Below, piece after piece: positions 18,167 through 28,148 of a stretch of DNA of 64,000 bases. Each line of letters starts with the position of its first letter. The first letter of the stretch is position 1. Source of the DNA: CADEED01 sp963842515 (GTDB taxonomy: Bacteria > Pseudomonadota > Gammaproteobacteria > Steroidobacterales > Steroidobacteraceae); assembly GCA_963842515.1 (NCBI GenBank), contig CAWJGO010000003.1, forward strand, positions 310,001 to 374,000, written 5' to 3'. The notes under the pieces were generated by a model. The model did no database searches and was not told where the DNA came from. It was given only the letters and a program-made list of their open reading frames with translations. Made by a program: the position numbers and the translations under genes.

Positions 18167-19855
18167 CTAGAAATTCACGCTGTCGATATACACGGTGCCG
18201 TTGAAGGCGCCATTCGTCGTGAACTGCACGCCGAGCGACGACAGCAACGCGGCATCTGCGGGAACCTGCACGGTAATCGTGTTCCATGCGCCGGTCCTGA
18301 GCGCGCTGATGGGCTGCCAGTTTCCTGTCCAACGCCAGCCACCGGCAGCGCCTTGCAGCACATAGGGCTGCACTGAGCTGATCGCGGCACCCGCCGGGAG
18401 ATACACGCGGAACGTAACCGTCTGCGTGGCCTTCGCTGCGGGATTCGCGACGCTCACCAACGCACTGCCTGATCCGTTGATTCGTACCGCGAGCGAACTC
18501 GCGCCCGCAAACTTCTGGCTGGTCGACCGCGCCACGCTGACCACCGGCGCTGTACCCTGCCAGCCCTGAGCATCGCCCTCGAAGTTGTAGTCAGTCGCAT
18601 CCGTTGGCGGTGGTGGCGGCGGCGGAGTCGAGGAACCTCCAGGAATCGCAAGGCCACCCGCCCTCAGAAAACTTCCCGCCCTGCTCTTCAGAAACAGCTG
18701 GCCGTCGGTGTACGTGTCGTTCTGATAAGAACTCTGCCCGCCCGCTCCCGCGCCGAACAGCAATCCGAAGACTCCGCTCGATGCGAACTTTTCGAGATGC
18801 GCGCGGGAATTGGCACCGAAGAAATACTCGGGCCGATTGTCCTTGTAACCCTGACGCGACGCGCCGTTGTTGTACACGTTCAAATGGTTAGAGTTGCCGA
18901 TGGGGATCTGCCACAGCAGCCACCGCTTCGACGATTTCGCATTCCACAGCCGCAACCATTCCGCGTATCGATTGAAGCTGCGTGAATTGATCGAGGCATT
19001 GTCAGCCGCATTCCACCAGCGATCCTGACCCTGTGTTAACGCGTAGAAGTCCGCATCGCGATCGAGCGGATCGCCCACCAGGAAGTCGTACGTGGCGCCG
19101 GTCGCGTTCGCAGCCAATCCGAGCGGTGCGAGGAATGCATAGACCTTGTCGACTTCGGGCTGCAGCGCGTCGGTCACTGAGTAGTGAACGATATCCTTGC
19201 CGCTTGCCCATCCTGAGATGTGAACGCCGAGCACGACGTTCGTCGCTCCGATGGATTTGCGCAGCTGCAGGAATGCCATGCCCCACCCGGCCACCGTATT
19301 GGGAAGACCTGCGAGTTCCGGAATCCCCGTCGCGGCCACGGCTGCGTACGCATTCGCGTTCTGGTTCGATTGTTGCTGGAGGAACGCGAAGCCGTCCGCT
19401 TCGAGCATGACGACCACCGGCCTGCCAAATTCCCTCGCACGCTGCATCAGCAACTTGAAATCGCCGAAGTAGGTAGCCATCGTTCCGGCGTTCTGCGCCT
19501 TCTGAAGGAACTGACCTTCGCCGCCGCCGGGTTCGCCCTGCATCTGGTAGAACTGAACCGCGGGAATCGTGTTGATGGCGTTGCATTCGTTGAAGAATGC
19601 GGTGGCCATCGATCCGTCGTGTGCACCCCAGCCCCAGTTGTTAGCCCAGCCTTTCGTGAGATAGGCGTAGCGCACGTCCCACGGAACGGCGCTGTCGCGC
19701 ATCCACGTGCCGCCCCATTGCTCGAATAATCCGACGACCAGCCTGGAAGGCATGCCGACGGGCAATGCTCCGGCCGGCGGCGTGATGGCCGCGTGACTTG
19801 GTGTCGCAAACGCAGCCGCGCACAGCAGAATGAGCGAAACGAAATGTTTCTTCAT
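18167..19855 (-). CDS. Secreted glycosidase-like protein with C-terminal carbohydrate-binding domain
   Basis: A 562-residue exported protein with a signal peptide (FVSLILLCAAAFATPSHA). Residues ~25-410 look like a TIM-barrel enzyme rich in Trp and aromatic residues (GWANNWGWGAHDGS, VVVMLEADGFAFL, SKRWLLWQIPIGNSNHLN). A run of prolines links it to a ~130-residue beta-sandwich (DYNFEGDAQGWQG through NGTVYIDSVNF) typical of carbohydrate-binding modules. This architecture indicates a polysaccharide-active enzyme, but I cannot assign a glycoside hydrolase family, and acidic catalytic residues cannot be fixed by eye. It is transcribed alone. Confidence 0.75.
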   Translation of the reverse strand: MKKHFVSLILLCAAAFATPSHAAITPPAGALPVGMPSRLVVGLFEQWGGTWMRDSAVPWDVRYAYLTKGWANNWGWGAHDGSMATAFFNECNAINTIPAVQFYQMQGEPGGGEGQFLQKAQNAGTMATYFGDFKLLMQRAREFGRPVVVMLEADGFAFLQQQSNQNANAYAAVAATGIPELAGLPNTVAGWGMAFLQLRKSIGATNVVLGVHISGWASGKDIVHYSVTDALQPEVDKVYAFLAPLGLAANATGATYDFLVGDPLDRDADFYALTQGQDRWWNAADNASINSRSFNRYAEWLRLWNAKSSKRWLLWQIPIGNSNHLNVYNNGASRQGYKDNRPEYFFGANSRAHLEKFASSGVFGLLFGAGAGGQSSYQNDTYTDGQLFLKSRAGSFLRAGGLAIPGGSSTPPPPPPPTDATDYNFEGDAQGWQGTAPVVSVARSTSQKFAGASSLAVRINGSGSALVSVANPAAKATQTVTFRVYLPAGAAISSVQPYVLQGAAGGWRWTGNWQPISALRTGAWNTITVQVPADAALLSSLGVQFTTNGAFNGTVYIDSVNF

Positions 19856-20008
19856 GGTCCCCTCCTTGGTTCGGGTCGGACCATACGCCGATGCGCGCGC
19901 GATTGAACAGATGTCTCAAATCTGCGTCGTGCGGAGAATCACGGCAGAACCGGAAGTTCCCTAGGACTCACGGCAGGCTTTGTAAAAATTCCCGGCTGGC
20001 GTTGCCAG

Positions 20009-21091
20009 TCAGTCTTCGCCTTCGTCGTCGTCGAGCTTTGCGAACTGACGCTGCTGCTTGAGCCAGCGTCGGGTTGCCGCCTTGTCGGCGAGTACCCGGA
20101 GCAACTGTTCCTGACGCGTGACTTCCGCGCGCAAGCCACGCGCCTGGCGCCGTAACCGCATCTCGAGTTTCTGGGCATCGAAGCCGTCAAAATCGGTTTC
20201 GTCGTCCGCTCCTGCGCTGGCTTCGAGTGCCTGCAGTTTGCTGCGCAATTGCTCGAGCTGCTCCGCGAGCAGCCGGTTGTAGTGGCGCAGACGCTGTGGC
20301 CCGAGATCGCCGATCTGCTCCGGATCGAGCTGGTCGATCTCGATCTGGATCTCGAACAGCGACAGCAGATCGTTCGCGGCATACGCCTGATTGATCCGCT
20401 GCATGAGCTCGTTCTTCTCTTCACGTCGGTCCGCGTCGGACTCGCGATCGGGATGAACCGCGCTCGCGAGCTTGCGATAGATGTCACGCAAGGCTTTCCT
20501 CGCAAGCTGTGCGTTGTCCTCGCTGCGTTTCGAGGGCTTCTTCGTTCGAGCCTCGTCGCGCTCTTCCGCCGCAGTCTCGCGCGCGGCCATCTCTTCATAG
20601 AGCCGCTGCACCAGATCTTCTTCGCTGCGGATGCCTTCATCCCCGCCGAGGTCGAAGCCGGTGGCTGCTTCGGCCTCAGCCTTGAGACGCTGGATGTCCT
20701 CATCCTTGGCGGTATCGAAGTCCAGGTTGCTGTGTTTGTTGTAGACCGCCTTGATCTCGGGATCTTCGCCCGCGACCTCGATCACGATCTCGGCAGTTCC
20801 CGTCAGGATATCTCTGAGAGCGGCCTGTTCCGCGCGCGACCATCCGCGCTGATCCAGCAGCCGGTCGATCGCAAATATCGTTTCGCGCAGAGCGCGGGTG
20901 AGCGAGGCGCGGACGGGCTGCAGTTTCTGCAAGCGAAGTTGGCGGAAGGCCTCGATGCGCTTTTCGAGGTCGCTGAATGCCTTGCGCGCGTCCCCGATCT
21001 GACGGATCAGGAATTGGAAGCGCTGTTGTTCCAGCGTCTGCGGGCCTTTCTGGGCCCGGGTGGAAATCTGAACGGAGGTTTTGGTCGTCAT
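20009..21091 (-). CDS. J-domain (DnaJ-like) protein
   Basis: A 360-residue cytoplasmic protein. The J-domain core lies near residues 200-255: LRDIYRKLASAVHPDRESD, with the essential HPD tripeptide, then the helix with ELMQRINQAYAANDLLSLFE. The flanks are strongly charged and helical, with likely coiled coils at residues 20-60 and 270-330. J proteins stimulate DnaK ATPase and target it to clients; here the J-domain is internal, as in several gammaproteobacterial co-chaperones of unknown client. It is transcribed just upstream of the glycosidase-like gene but 150 bases away, so an operon is doubtful. Confidence 0.85.
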   Translation of the reverse strand: MTTKTSVQISTRAQKGPQTLEQQRFQFLIRQIGDARKAFSDLEKRIEAFRQLRLQKLQPVRASLTRALRETIFAIDRLLDQRGWSRAEQAALRDILTGTAEIVIEVAGEDPEIKAVYNKHSNLDFDTAKDEDIQRLKAEAEAATGFDLGGDEGIRSEEDLVQRLYEEMAARETAAEERDEARTKKPSKRSEDNAQLARKALRDIYRKLASAVHPDRESDADRREEKNELMQRINQAYAANDLLSLFEIQIEIDQLDPEQIGDLGPQRLRHYNRLLAEQLEQLRSKLQALEASAGADDETDFDGFDAQKLEMRLRRQARGLRAEVTRQEQLLRVLADKAATRRWLKQQRQFAKLDDDEGED

Positions 21092-21105
21092 GAGTGGGAG
21101 TGAGT

Positions 21106-23344
21106 TCAGCGTCCCGCTGTTTTCGTGCGGATCGAGTAGAGAGACGTGCGCGCCGCGATGTAGAGCGTGCGCCGATCCGCGCCGCCAAAGGCCAGGCTGC
21201 CGGGCCGCTCGGGAATTTCGAGCACGCCCGCAGGCTTTCCATTGCGGTCGTAGATCCAGACCTCGCTACCGGCGATGTACACATTGCCGGAAGCATCCGT
21301 GACCACCGCCGTGCCGCCACGCTCGGCGAACACCGTGCTGCTGAGCTTGCCGTCCGCCTCGAGTGTCACGCGGTACGTCCGGCCATCATCCTCGCTCGTC
21401 AGGTAGTGAGACGTGCCGGGTACGAACGGCGCCAGTTGCGAGCTCTGCAGATTGGGCCGCCACGTGCCACCGGCCATGATCGCCGTGCGGGTGCCGGGCG
21501 CGTAGTAATAGCCGCGATGCTCGTTCGACACGGCGCTCACGATCGCGGTGTTGCTTCGCGGCCGGTAGACGTAACCGCGGCGCTCCATCATGTCGTTCAT
21601 CACGGAGAGCATGTTGTGCAGGCCCACCGGCAGGAGCAGTGTCGTCTGCGGCAAGGCTTCAGCCGTTTCCGCGACGGGCTCGGCGGCGCCGGGCGTGGTG
21701 GAGCTCAGGCGATACACGGCGCGTTCATTGGCGATCGCCAGCAGGTGGTCCGGTGCGACGAAGCCCAGCACTTGCGGCTGGCCTTTGATCTCCGCCAGCA
21801 CCTCGGCGGTTCGCGTGGCGTCGTTCCACCGGAAGATCTTTCCTTTGACCGCATCGGTGAAGAAGGCGGTGCCGGCGTCATCGACGGTCAGGCCGGAAGC
21901 GTTGCTGAAACCACTTTTCAGCAGCTGCAACGTCGCGTTATCGAACAACGACGCGGGCGGCGACGAGGCAGCTCGTGGCTTCGAACCCGCATTCACCGCG
22001 AAGCGCGTGAAGAAATGCGGACGCACGACGGCGCCGTTGGCCTCGTTGTACACCGCGTTGTCGAATGCGAGCCGCGTCTGGCTGAACACTTTCATGTTTT
22101 CGAAAACGATTCCGTCGGAGCGCCGCGTGAGGATCGCGTACGTCTTGGGCAGCACATTGCGAGACACGCGATACATATACGTGTTGGCGAACAGCAGGTC
22201 TTTGGAGTCTTCGATATCCACCGCATACGCGTTGGCACCGGCGGGGTTCTCCTCCTCGGTCTGGAACGCGTACATCTCCCAGCCGCGCACGTTGTCGAAC
22301 TCTGCTTCCACCCGGAAGTGATGCTCGACCGACATCTGGTAGATCTTTCCGGGCGTGTCGGTGTTCTCCACGCGAAGTCCGTATTTGGCGTTGATGCCGT
22401 GCGGCCAGACGTTGCGGAAGATGCCGCCGCCGCCGTTGGTGACCAGCAGATCCGCAGCGGCCGGCGAAAACGCGAAGTTCGGCCGAACGGCCGGCGCGCC
22501 TGCCGGAGGCGTCGGCCGACGGAACGTGAACCCGCGAAAGCCCGAACCGAAGAACCGCTGGCCTGGAAAAGACACATCGTCCAGCAATGAATTCTTTCCG
22601 GCCATCCAGATCACGCCCGCTGCCCGCGGATTGGAGTTGCCCGTGGTGATGGCCAGCGCGCGCACGATGTTCCGTCCGTCTTTTGGCGCGACGATGATTC
22701 CCACGGGCGCGCCCTCGCCGCCAAAGGCGGGCGAGCTATCGATCAGCGAAATCTGGGTCGTCGCCGGGTTGAGAGCGAGCAACGCCGTATCGGGCTTGAG
22801 CATCAGCGGGCGGCTCACGCGGTACGTGCCGCTCGGAAAGAACAGCACCGCATGTTTGTCGATGGCCGCGAGCAAGACTTCGGTGTCATCCGTCTGGCCA
22901 TCTCCCTTGGCGCCCAACGAACGGACATCCACCCATTGATCCATGGCGGGGGTCGCGGGAATGTCCGTCGCGAGCGGCTGCGCCGGGCTGGGCGACTGCG
23001 CGTGCCTTGTGGCGTGTCGCGATGCCGTTTTCCCGGCCATCCGCCCCGATCATCAGCCCCTGCGTAAAGCGATCCACCACGTAATGGCCGGCAGGTGCCT
23101 TCAGGGGATTCTCGCCAACGGAAAAATGCGGCACATCACTGCATGCGATGTTGACCAGCGTCACCGCGGAGTGCGCGTTGCGGGCATTGCCCGCCATGAA
23201 CGCGGCATCCCGAATGTTTTGCATCCGAAGATCCCTGCCGTATAGCTGCTCTACTTCTCCGGGCGCGATTTGCAGCGCCACCGGCATGTTCGAGAAGCTG
23301 CCACGATCGAATGGGAGTGAGTGGACGATGCGCAATGGCGGCAT
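21106..23344 (-). pseudogene. Pectate-lyase-superfamily beta-helix plus SMP-30/NHL-like beta-propeller protein, frameshifted and probably 5'-truncated
   Basis: From 23040 down to 21106 the frame reads as a beta-helix domain starting DVRSLGAKGDGQTDDT, the signature of the pectate-lyase superfamily/GH28-like fold. A second domain contains repeated propeller-type phrases (GLTVDDAGTAFFTDAVKGKI, TDASGNVYIAGSEVWIYD) of the SMP-30/gluconolactonase kind. Upstream, the coding sense continues in another frame at 23040-23344 (AAFMAGNARNAHSAVTLVN, DRFTQGLMIGADGRENG), so one frameshift lies near 23000-23040. No signal peptide is present, and the reading begins directly after the AbiC-like relic's stop, so the true 5' end appears lost. 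A single-base consensus error plus a rearranged 5' end would also explain it. Confidence 0.7.
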
Positions 23345-23355
23345 TCCGCATCTGC

Positions 23356-24066
23356 TCAGTCGTAAGAAATGATTGGTTCGTTGCCTCCGAAGATCTCCAG
23401 TCGACGATTGAAGTTTGATCTTGCCGCTTCGGAATACATTGAGGAATCCTCAAGATGACTGCCATTTAAGAGCGTCCGCGCCTCAAGATGCTTCAGAAGT
23501 CCATATTTTTCGATTAATGGCTTAAAGCCCTTCAGTCCTTCACCCCACAGACCGTTATAGAAGAGAAGCGCCGTTTCGTACGAAGAAAGTTGCGCACGCG
23601 CAATATTGCGTAGCGCGCCTTTTGAGCAAAAGTGAGAGAACTCGTGTCGATGAACTTGAACACGTGATAAAGCGAGCGCAAGTAAATTCCGAAAATATGG
23701 GTCTTGTTCCTATACATCTTTTGGTCGAGGGCAATCGCTAGCTCCGCTTCGCTTTTTTCATCGCGATCCCCTGTTGTTAGCTCTCTGTACCTTTCCTTCA
23801 ACTCTCTTTTGTAAAGATCCCTAAAGGCCTGGCGACCTGTGGCAACGGAGCCGTCGCGATCCGCCACTTCCTTGTATTCATGCTCAATCGAGTTCAAAAC
23901 CTCGTCGAGCCGATGCAGTAGCTGGAAAAAGGTCGATTCAACATCTTTTAAAATGCGCGAGCTTTTCTCATCTGCGAGTGCCATCCGTTGCTCGTTCAGC
24001 GTGTACAGCAAGACCAAGAATCCAGCGAATGCAAACGCCGGGTTCAACAGACCGCCAACAAACTAG
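23356..24066 (-). pseudogene. Relic of a putative AbiC-type phage abortive-infection protein
   Basis: The minus strand reads FVGGLLNPAFAFAGFLVLL, a long charged helix, then YHVFKFIDTSSLTFAQKARY. After one missing base near 23613 it continues ARAQLSSYETALLFYNGLW, GEGLKGFKPLIEKYGLLKHL and a natural stop at 23356. This order matches the putAbiC family of putative phage abortive-infection proteins (membrane helices, coiled coil, conserved SSYE/FYN block). A TAG stop precedes FVGG, so the first membrane helix is missing. The segment is clearly richer in A+T than its surroundings, which suggests acquisition by transfer. With a 5' truncation and a frameshift it is most likely dead. Confidence 0.72.
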
Positions 24067-24303
24067 CTATACGAACTCTCTATTAATCTTACCGACAAGA
24101 GATCGCCGTGGACGAAGGTTTGCGAAGTTTCACTCGTCGATGGCAACGTCAGCGCGCGACGCGCAGCAGCGTGTATCTGACCGCGAGACTTCGGAGCGCT
24201 CGCCCGTGTAGTACAGCGCCCGCAGGCGCGTGGACAGGCTTCACGATCCGTTCACCGCCTCGCTAGAATTCATCCCCGCCACTTTTCTCCTCAGGGGTCT
24301 GCC

Positions 24304-25137
24304 ATGTGCGAGCGCGATTCAAACGACGATATCCTTCGCGGCAACGAGCTCTCGCGCCGCCAATTCGGCGCCTTAGGGTTCGGCGCGACGCTAGCCGCAA
24401 TGCTGCCCACGGTCGCATCAGCCGCCGAAGTCTCCGAATCCGAAGTGGAGATCAAAACTCCCGACGGCACCTGCGACGCCCACTTCGTGCATCCCGCCAA
24501 GGCCACCGCCGCCGTGCTCGTGTGGCCGGACATCTGGGGTCTTCGCCCCTCCTTCCGCGCCATGGGCAAGCGGCTGGCGGAATCCGGCTATGCCGTACTC
24601 ACGGTCAACCCCTTCTATCGTTCCATCAAAGGACAGCCCGCCAGCCGGGAGGACGCGTTCAAGTATGCGGGCACGCTCAGCGCCACCACGCATGTGTCCG
24701 ACGCGAAGGCCTTCGTGGCCTGGCTGGATGCGCAGAAGGCCGTCGATAAGAAGCGCAAGATCGGCACCACGGGATACTGCATGGGCGGACCCATCGTGAT
24801 GCGCACCGCGGGCTCGCTGCCGAAACGCATCGGCGCCGGCTGCTCCTTCCATGGCGGTGGACTAACCACCACCAACGCGGACAGCCCTCACCTCCTGATT
24901 CCGAACATGAAAGCCAGCATGCTGATCGCCATCGCGGACAACGACGATCAGAAGGACCCGACGTCGAAGGACATCCTGCGCAAGGCGTTCGACGATGCGA
25001 AGGTGTCGGCGGAGATCGAGGTGTACAAGGGCGCGAACCACGGCTGGATGCCGCCGGATTCGCAGAATCACAATGCGGAAGCGGCCGAGCGCGGGTGGGA
25101 GCGCAAGCTGGCGCTGTTCAAGAAGGCGCTGGCGTAG
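24304..25137 (+). CDS. Tat-exported dienelactone hydrolase family protein
   Basis: A 277-residue alpha/beta hydrolase. The N-terminus is a twin-arginine signal (LSRRQFGALGFGATLAAMLP). The nucleophile motif GTTGYCMGGPIVM carries the cysteine typical of dienelactone hydrolases. The catalytic Asp is probably within IAIADNDDQKDP, and the His lies in KGANHGWMPPD near the end. Such enzymes open lactones from aromatic degradation or cleave other esters. A 136-bp piece of this gene recurs at 29586 and its last 45 bp recur at 35179, both in the same orientation. A GH39 gene follows 71 bases downstream on the same strand. Confidence 0.93.
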   Translation: MCERDSNDDILRGNELSRRQFGALGFGATLAAMLPTVASAAEVSESEVEIKTPDGTCDAHFVHPAKATAAVLVWPDIWGLRPSFRAMGKRLAESGYAVLTVNPFYRSIKGQPASREDAFKYAGTLSATTHVSDAKAFVAWLDAQKAVDKKRKIGTTGYCMGGPIVMRTAGSLPKRIGAGCSFHGGGLTTTNADSPHLLIPNMKASMLIAIADNDDQKDPTSKDILRKAFDDAKVSAEIEVYKGANHGWMPPDSQNHNAEAAERGWERKLALFKKALA

Positions 25138-25208
25138 GCGCAGGCCAGAGTAACTCGCGCAGGCGCCCCGGCGCAGGCACCGCGACAAAGCAGTAGCATC
25201 TGTCCCCT

Positions 25209-26915
25209 ATGAAAACTCCGCGCCTGGCTTTCCTTTCGAGTCTCGCCTGCGGTGCGGCGTTGGCCGCGCCTCCCGTTCCCGTGACCGTGCACGCCGACCG
25301 CGTGGTGGGCGAAATCCGCCCGATCTGGAATTATTTCGGCTACGACGAGGCCGGGACGACGCTGACCGGTGAAGGACAGGACCTGCTCGGCAAACTCAAC
25401 GCACTCAGCGACGAACCCGTCAGGATCCGCGTTCACCATCTGCTCACCAGCGGTGACGGCACGCTGGCGCTCAAGTGGTCGAGCACCAATGTCTATACCG
25501 AAGACGCCGCGGGCGCGCCGGTATACGACTGGACGCGCCTCGACGCCATCATGGATGAGCTCACCCGGCCGGGTATCGAGCCGTTCGTGCAGGCGAGCTT
25601 CATGCCGCAGGCGCTTTCATCGAAACCCGAGCCGTACACGCCCACGCTGGTGAAGACGGGCCTGCCGCGCGACATGGTTTCCGGCGGCGCGTTCTATCCA
25701 CCCAAGGATTATCGAAAATGGGAGGCGCTGATCGAGGCCTGGGCCAGGCACAGCGGCGAACGTTATGGGAAGGAGCGCGCCTCCTCGTGGCTGTGGGAAC
25801 TCTGGAACGAGCCTGAGTCGCCATATTGGCGGGGCACCAAAGAGGAATACTTCAAGCTCTACGACCATTTCGCTGCCGCCGTGAAGCGCGCTCTGCCGAA
25901 CGCACGCGTCGGCGGTCCGCATGTGACCGATCCCGGCTGGAAGAACGGTGATGTCTTCATGCGCGAGTTTCTCGAGCACTGCCGTCGGCAAGAACGCGCG
26001 ACCGGGGTAGCGCCGCTCGACTTCATCGCTTTCCATGCCAAGGGCACGACGCGGCTCGACGAACAGGGACGCGTGGAAATGAATCTTCGGAATCATCTGA
26101 AGACCATCGACACGTATGGCCGCATCATCGCGAGCTTTCCCGAGTTCGCGAAGCTGCCCGTGTACATCGGCGAATCCGATCCCGAAGGTTGCGCCGGCTG
26201 CCCGGCCACGCTGGATCCACAGCGTGATTACCGCCGCACCTCGCAATTCGCCGCGTACACCGCGGCCTCGTTCATGCGCAAACAGGATCTGATGGCGCGA
26301 ACGGGCGGCAACCTGCAAGGCGCCGTGTCCTGGGCTTTCACATTCGCGGAACAACCCTGGTTCAATGGCCTGCGCGCGCTGACCACCAACAAAGTCGCGC
26401 TGCCGGTGCTCAATACCTTCGAGTTGTTTGCCCGACTCGGCCGCAGGCGAGTGGCCGTCGACGCAGCCGCCATGGTTCCGGTGGACAGCATCATCGCCGA
26501 CAGCGTTCGCGGTGAGCCCGACATCGGAGCCATCGCGTCCATCGACGACAAGGAGTCGCGGCTTACCGTGCTGCTGTGGAACTACCACGACGTGGCGGGC
26601 GGCTACGACGATCGCCGGGAAGTGCAGCTCACAATCGACGGCCTGCCACGCGCGGCGCTCGGAATACGAGCCGTCGAGTACTCGATCGACGAACTTTCGG
26701 GCAATGCTTATACCGCGTGGCTGGCGATGGGGTCGACGCAGACCCCCTCGGCGGAGCAGATCGCCCAGCTTCATGCCGCAGCGAAGATGCGCCCGGTGCC
26801 GCGCGACATCACACGGTCTACCCGAGGCCATGCGCGGCTGCGGCTGGTCCTGCCGCGTCAATCGGTGAAGCTGATCGAAATCCCGCTGACGCTGGCATCA
26901 CCCGCGTCGCGATGA
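25209..26915 (+). CDS. Glycoside hydrolase family 39 protein (beta-xylosidase-like)
   Basis: A 568-residue secreted glycosidase with a short signal peptide (LAFLSSLACGAALAAP). The clan GH-A TIM barrel shows the acid/base motif SSWLWELWNEPESPYW near residue 195, matching the WNEP signature of GH39. The nucleophile candidate is the Glu in VYIGESDPEG near residue 320. The C-terminal ~130 residues fit the beta-sandwich found after the barrel. The likely substrate is a xyloside or related plant glycoside. No clear ribosome binding site precedes the ATG at 25209. It may be co-transcribed with the dienelactone hydrolase. Confidence 0.87.
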   Translation: MKTPRLAFLSSLACGAALAAPPVPVTVHADRVVGEIRPIWNYFGYDEAGTTLTGEGQDLLGKLNALSDEPVRIRVHHLLTSGDGTLALKWSSTNVYTEDAAGAPVYDWTRLDAIMDELTRPGIEPFVQASFMPQALSSKPEPYTPTLVKTGLPRDMVSGGAFYPPKDYRKWEALIEAWARHSGERYGKERASSWLWELWNEPESPYWRGTKEEYFKLYDHFAAAVKRALPNARVGGPHVTDPGWKNGDVFMREFLEHCRRQERATGVAPLDFIAFHAKGTTRLDEQGRVEMNLRNHLKTIDTYGRIIASFPEFAKLPVYIGESDPEGCAGCPATLDPQRDYRRTSQFAAYTAASFMRKQDLMARTGGNLQGAVSWAFTFAEQPWFNGLRALTTNKVALPVLNTFELFARLGRRRVAVDAAAMVPVDSIIADSVRGEPDIGAIASIDDKESRLTVLLWNYHDVAGGYDDRREVQLTIDGLPRAALGIRAVEYSIDELSGNAYTAWLAMGSTQTPSAEQIAQLHAAAKMRPVPRDITRSTRGHARLRLVLPRQSVKLIEIPLTLASPASR

Positions 26916-26967
26916 CCTGGCTAGCGAAAGGTGTGACCGGAGGCACGTTTCGCGCGGAGGACTGCTC

Positions 26968-27549
26968 TCAATCCCGCAACGTGGCCAGCAAACTAACGCA
27001 GGCGTCGCGCTCGGCGCGAACGGTCCGGATCCGCCATGCCATCCAGACCCAACTACCCAGCGACACGACGACACACACCGAGGCGTAGAGGATAAGGAAC
27101 TCCAGCGCGTCGATGAGCTTCAGCAGCTGCAGCGCCCCCAACAGCACCACGAAGCCCGCGACAACCGCGATGTGCCAACGTCCCACGCGTATGGCCCGGA
27201 GCGACGCGTCCGCACGCCGAATCCCGATGCGCAGGATCGATTCGGGCGTTTCGTCATCCCAAGCGAGGCTCGGGCGGCGCGCGAGCGCGGTCGCGACTCC
27301 CAACAAGGGCACTGTGATCAATAGAACTGCGGCGCTCAGCGCCATGAGCAGTTTGTGCTCGGACTGATGCGCGGCAGCCCACGCGAACCAGACTCCGACG
27401 CACAGTGCGACACAGCACCCGAGAACCTCGAGCGCAAACACGAGATGCGGAGTCCAGCGTGCGCGCCGCAAACGACGGACCATGTGGCTGGTGTCGTGCT
27501 CCTGCGATTGCCACTCGATCTGCAGTCTGCGGATGAGTTCGTCAGTCAT
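26968..27549 (-). CDS. Four-helix membrane protein paired with an ECF sigma factor
   Basis: A 193-residue inner-membrane protein: an ~35-residue soluble N-terminus, then helices near residues 35-60, 70-90, 122-142 and 148-170 (LVFALEVLGCCVALCVGVWF, VVAGFVVLLGALQLLKLI). Its start overlaps the sigma-factor stop by eight bases, so the two are translationally coupled. The position suggests a membrane partner or anti-sigma factor. The N-terminus lacks the zinc HxxxCxxC motif of ZAS anti-sigma factors, so any inhibition would use another fold. Family not recognised. Confidence 0.8.
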   Translation of the reverse strand: MTDELIRRLQIEWQSQEHDTSHMVRRLRRARWTPHLVFALEVLGCCVALCVGVWFAWAAAHQSEHKLLMALSAAVLLITVPLLGVATALARRPSLAWDDETPESILRIGIRRADASLRAIRVGRWHIAVVAGFVVLLGALQLLKLIDALEFLILYASVCVVVSLGSWVWMAWRIRTVRAERDACVSLLATLRD

Positions 27550-28030
27550 GGTGCAGTCGCTCTTTGAGTTGCTTCTTTGCGCGGTTCACTCGCACACCGA
27601 CGTTGTCGACTGTGATGCCGAGAGTTTCCGCGATTTCTTCATAACTCATGTCCTCCAGGACCAGCGTCATCACTTGAGCGTAGGGCAGCGCGAGTTGCCG
27701 GATCGCCTCGAGCAGCCGCTCTCCTCCCTCCGCCCGGATCAACGCGTGCTCCTGGCTGGGCGTCGGCAGATTGGCATCGATGCCGGTCTCCTCGTGCGCG
27801 CGCTCGCGGATGCGCCGCGTGATGTGGCTCAGACTGCGGTTATGTGCAATCCGGAACACGAACGGCCTCAGCTTTTCTGGCTGCGTAAGGCGCGGAAGCG
27901 CAAGGAAAACGGCCATGAGTACCTCCTGCAGCAGCTCATCCCGCAGCGCGCGATCACGCTCATAAGTCGCCACGACGCGCGCGAGCGCGGGCGCAAAACG
28001 GGTCACGACTTCATGGGCATCGAGTGGCAT
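27542..28030 (-). CDS. ECF-type RNA polymerase sigma factor
   Basis: About 162 residues with sigma region 2 (RDELLQEVLMAVFLALPRL, then FVFRIAHNRSLSHI) and region 4 (LPYAQVMTLVLEDMSYEEIA with the helix-turn-helix ETLGITVDNVGVRVNRAKK). Region 3 is absent, as in ECF/group IV sigma factors. The ATG at 28030 gives a standard N-terminus; an upstream in-frame start at 28069 adds 13 residues without homology. The membrane-protein gene overlaps its 3' end and probably encodes the signal-sensing partner. Confidence 0.92.
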   Translation of the reverse strand: MPLDAHEVVTRFAPALARVVATYERDRALRDELLQEVLMAVFLALPRLTQPEKLRPFVFRIAHNRSLSHITRRIRERAHEETGIDANLPTPSQEHALIRAEGGERLLEAIRQLALPYAQVMTLVLEDMSYEEIAETLGITVDNVGVRVNRAKKQLKERLHHD

Positions 28031-28148
28031 CCAATACGTAGTCTCGCAGGACCGCGGTTTCTTACACATCCCGAAAAATGTAAGTCGGTGGCGGGGAGCC
28101 GGGACTCATAGAAGGTCCGCAATGGGCGGAAGTCTTTGGAAGGTCATC

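Noticed and set aside
21094..22590. A 498-codon plus-strand open frame over the beta-helix/propeller gene.
   Set aside because: Composition is Arg/His/Gly-rich with no motifs, and the opposite strand has recognisable domains.
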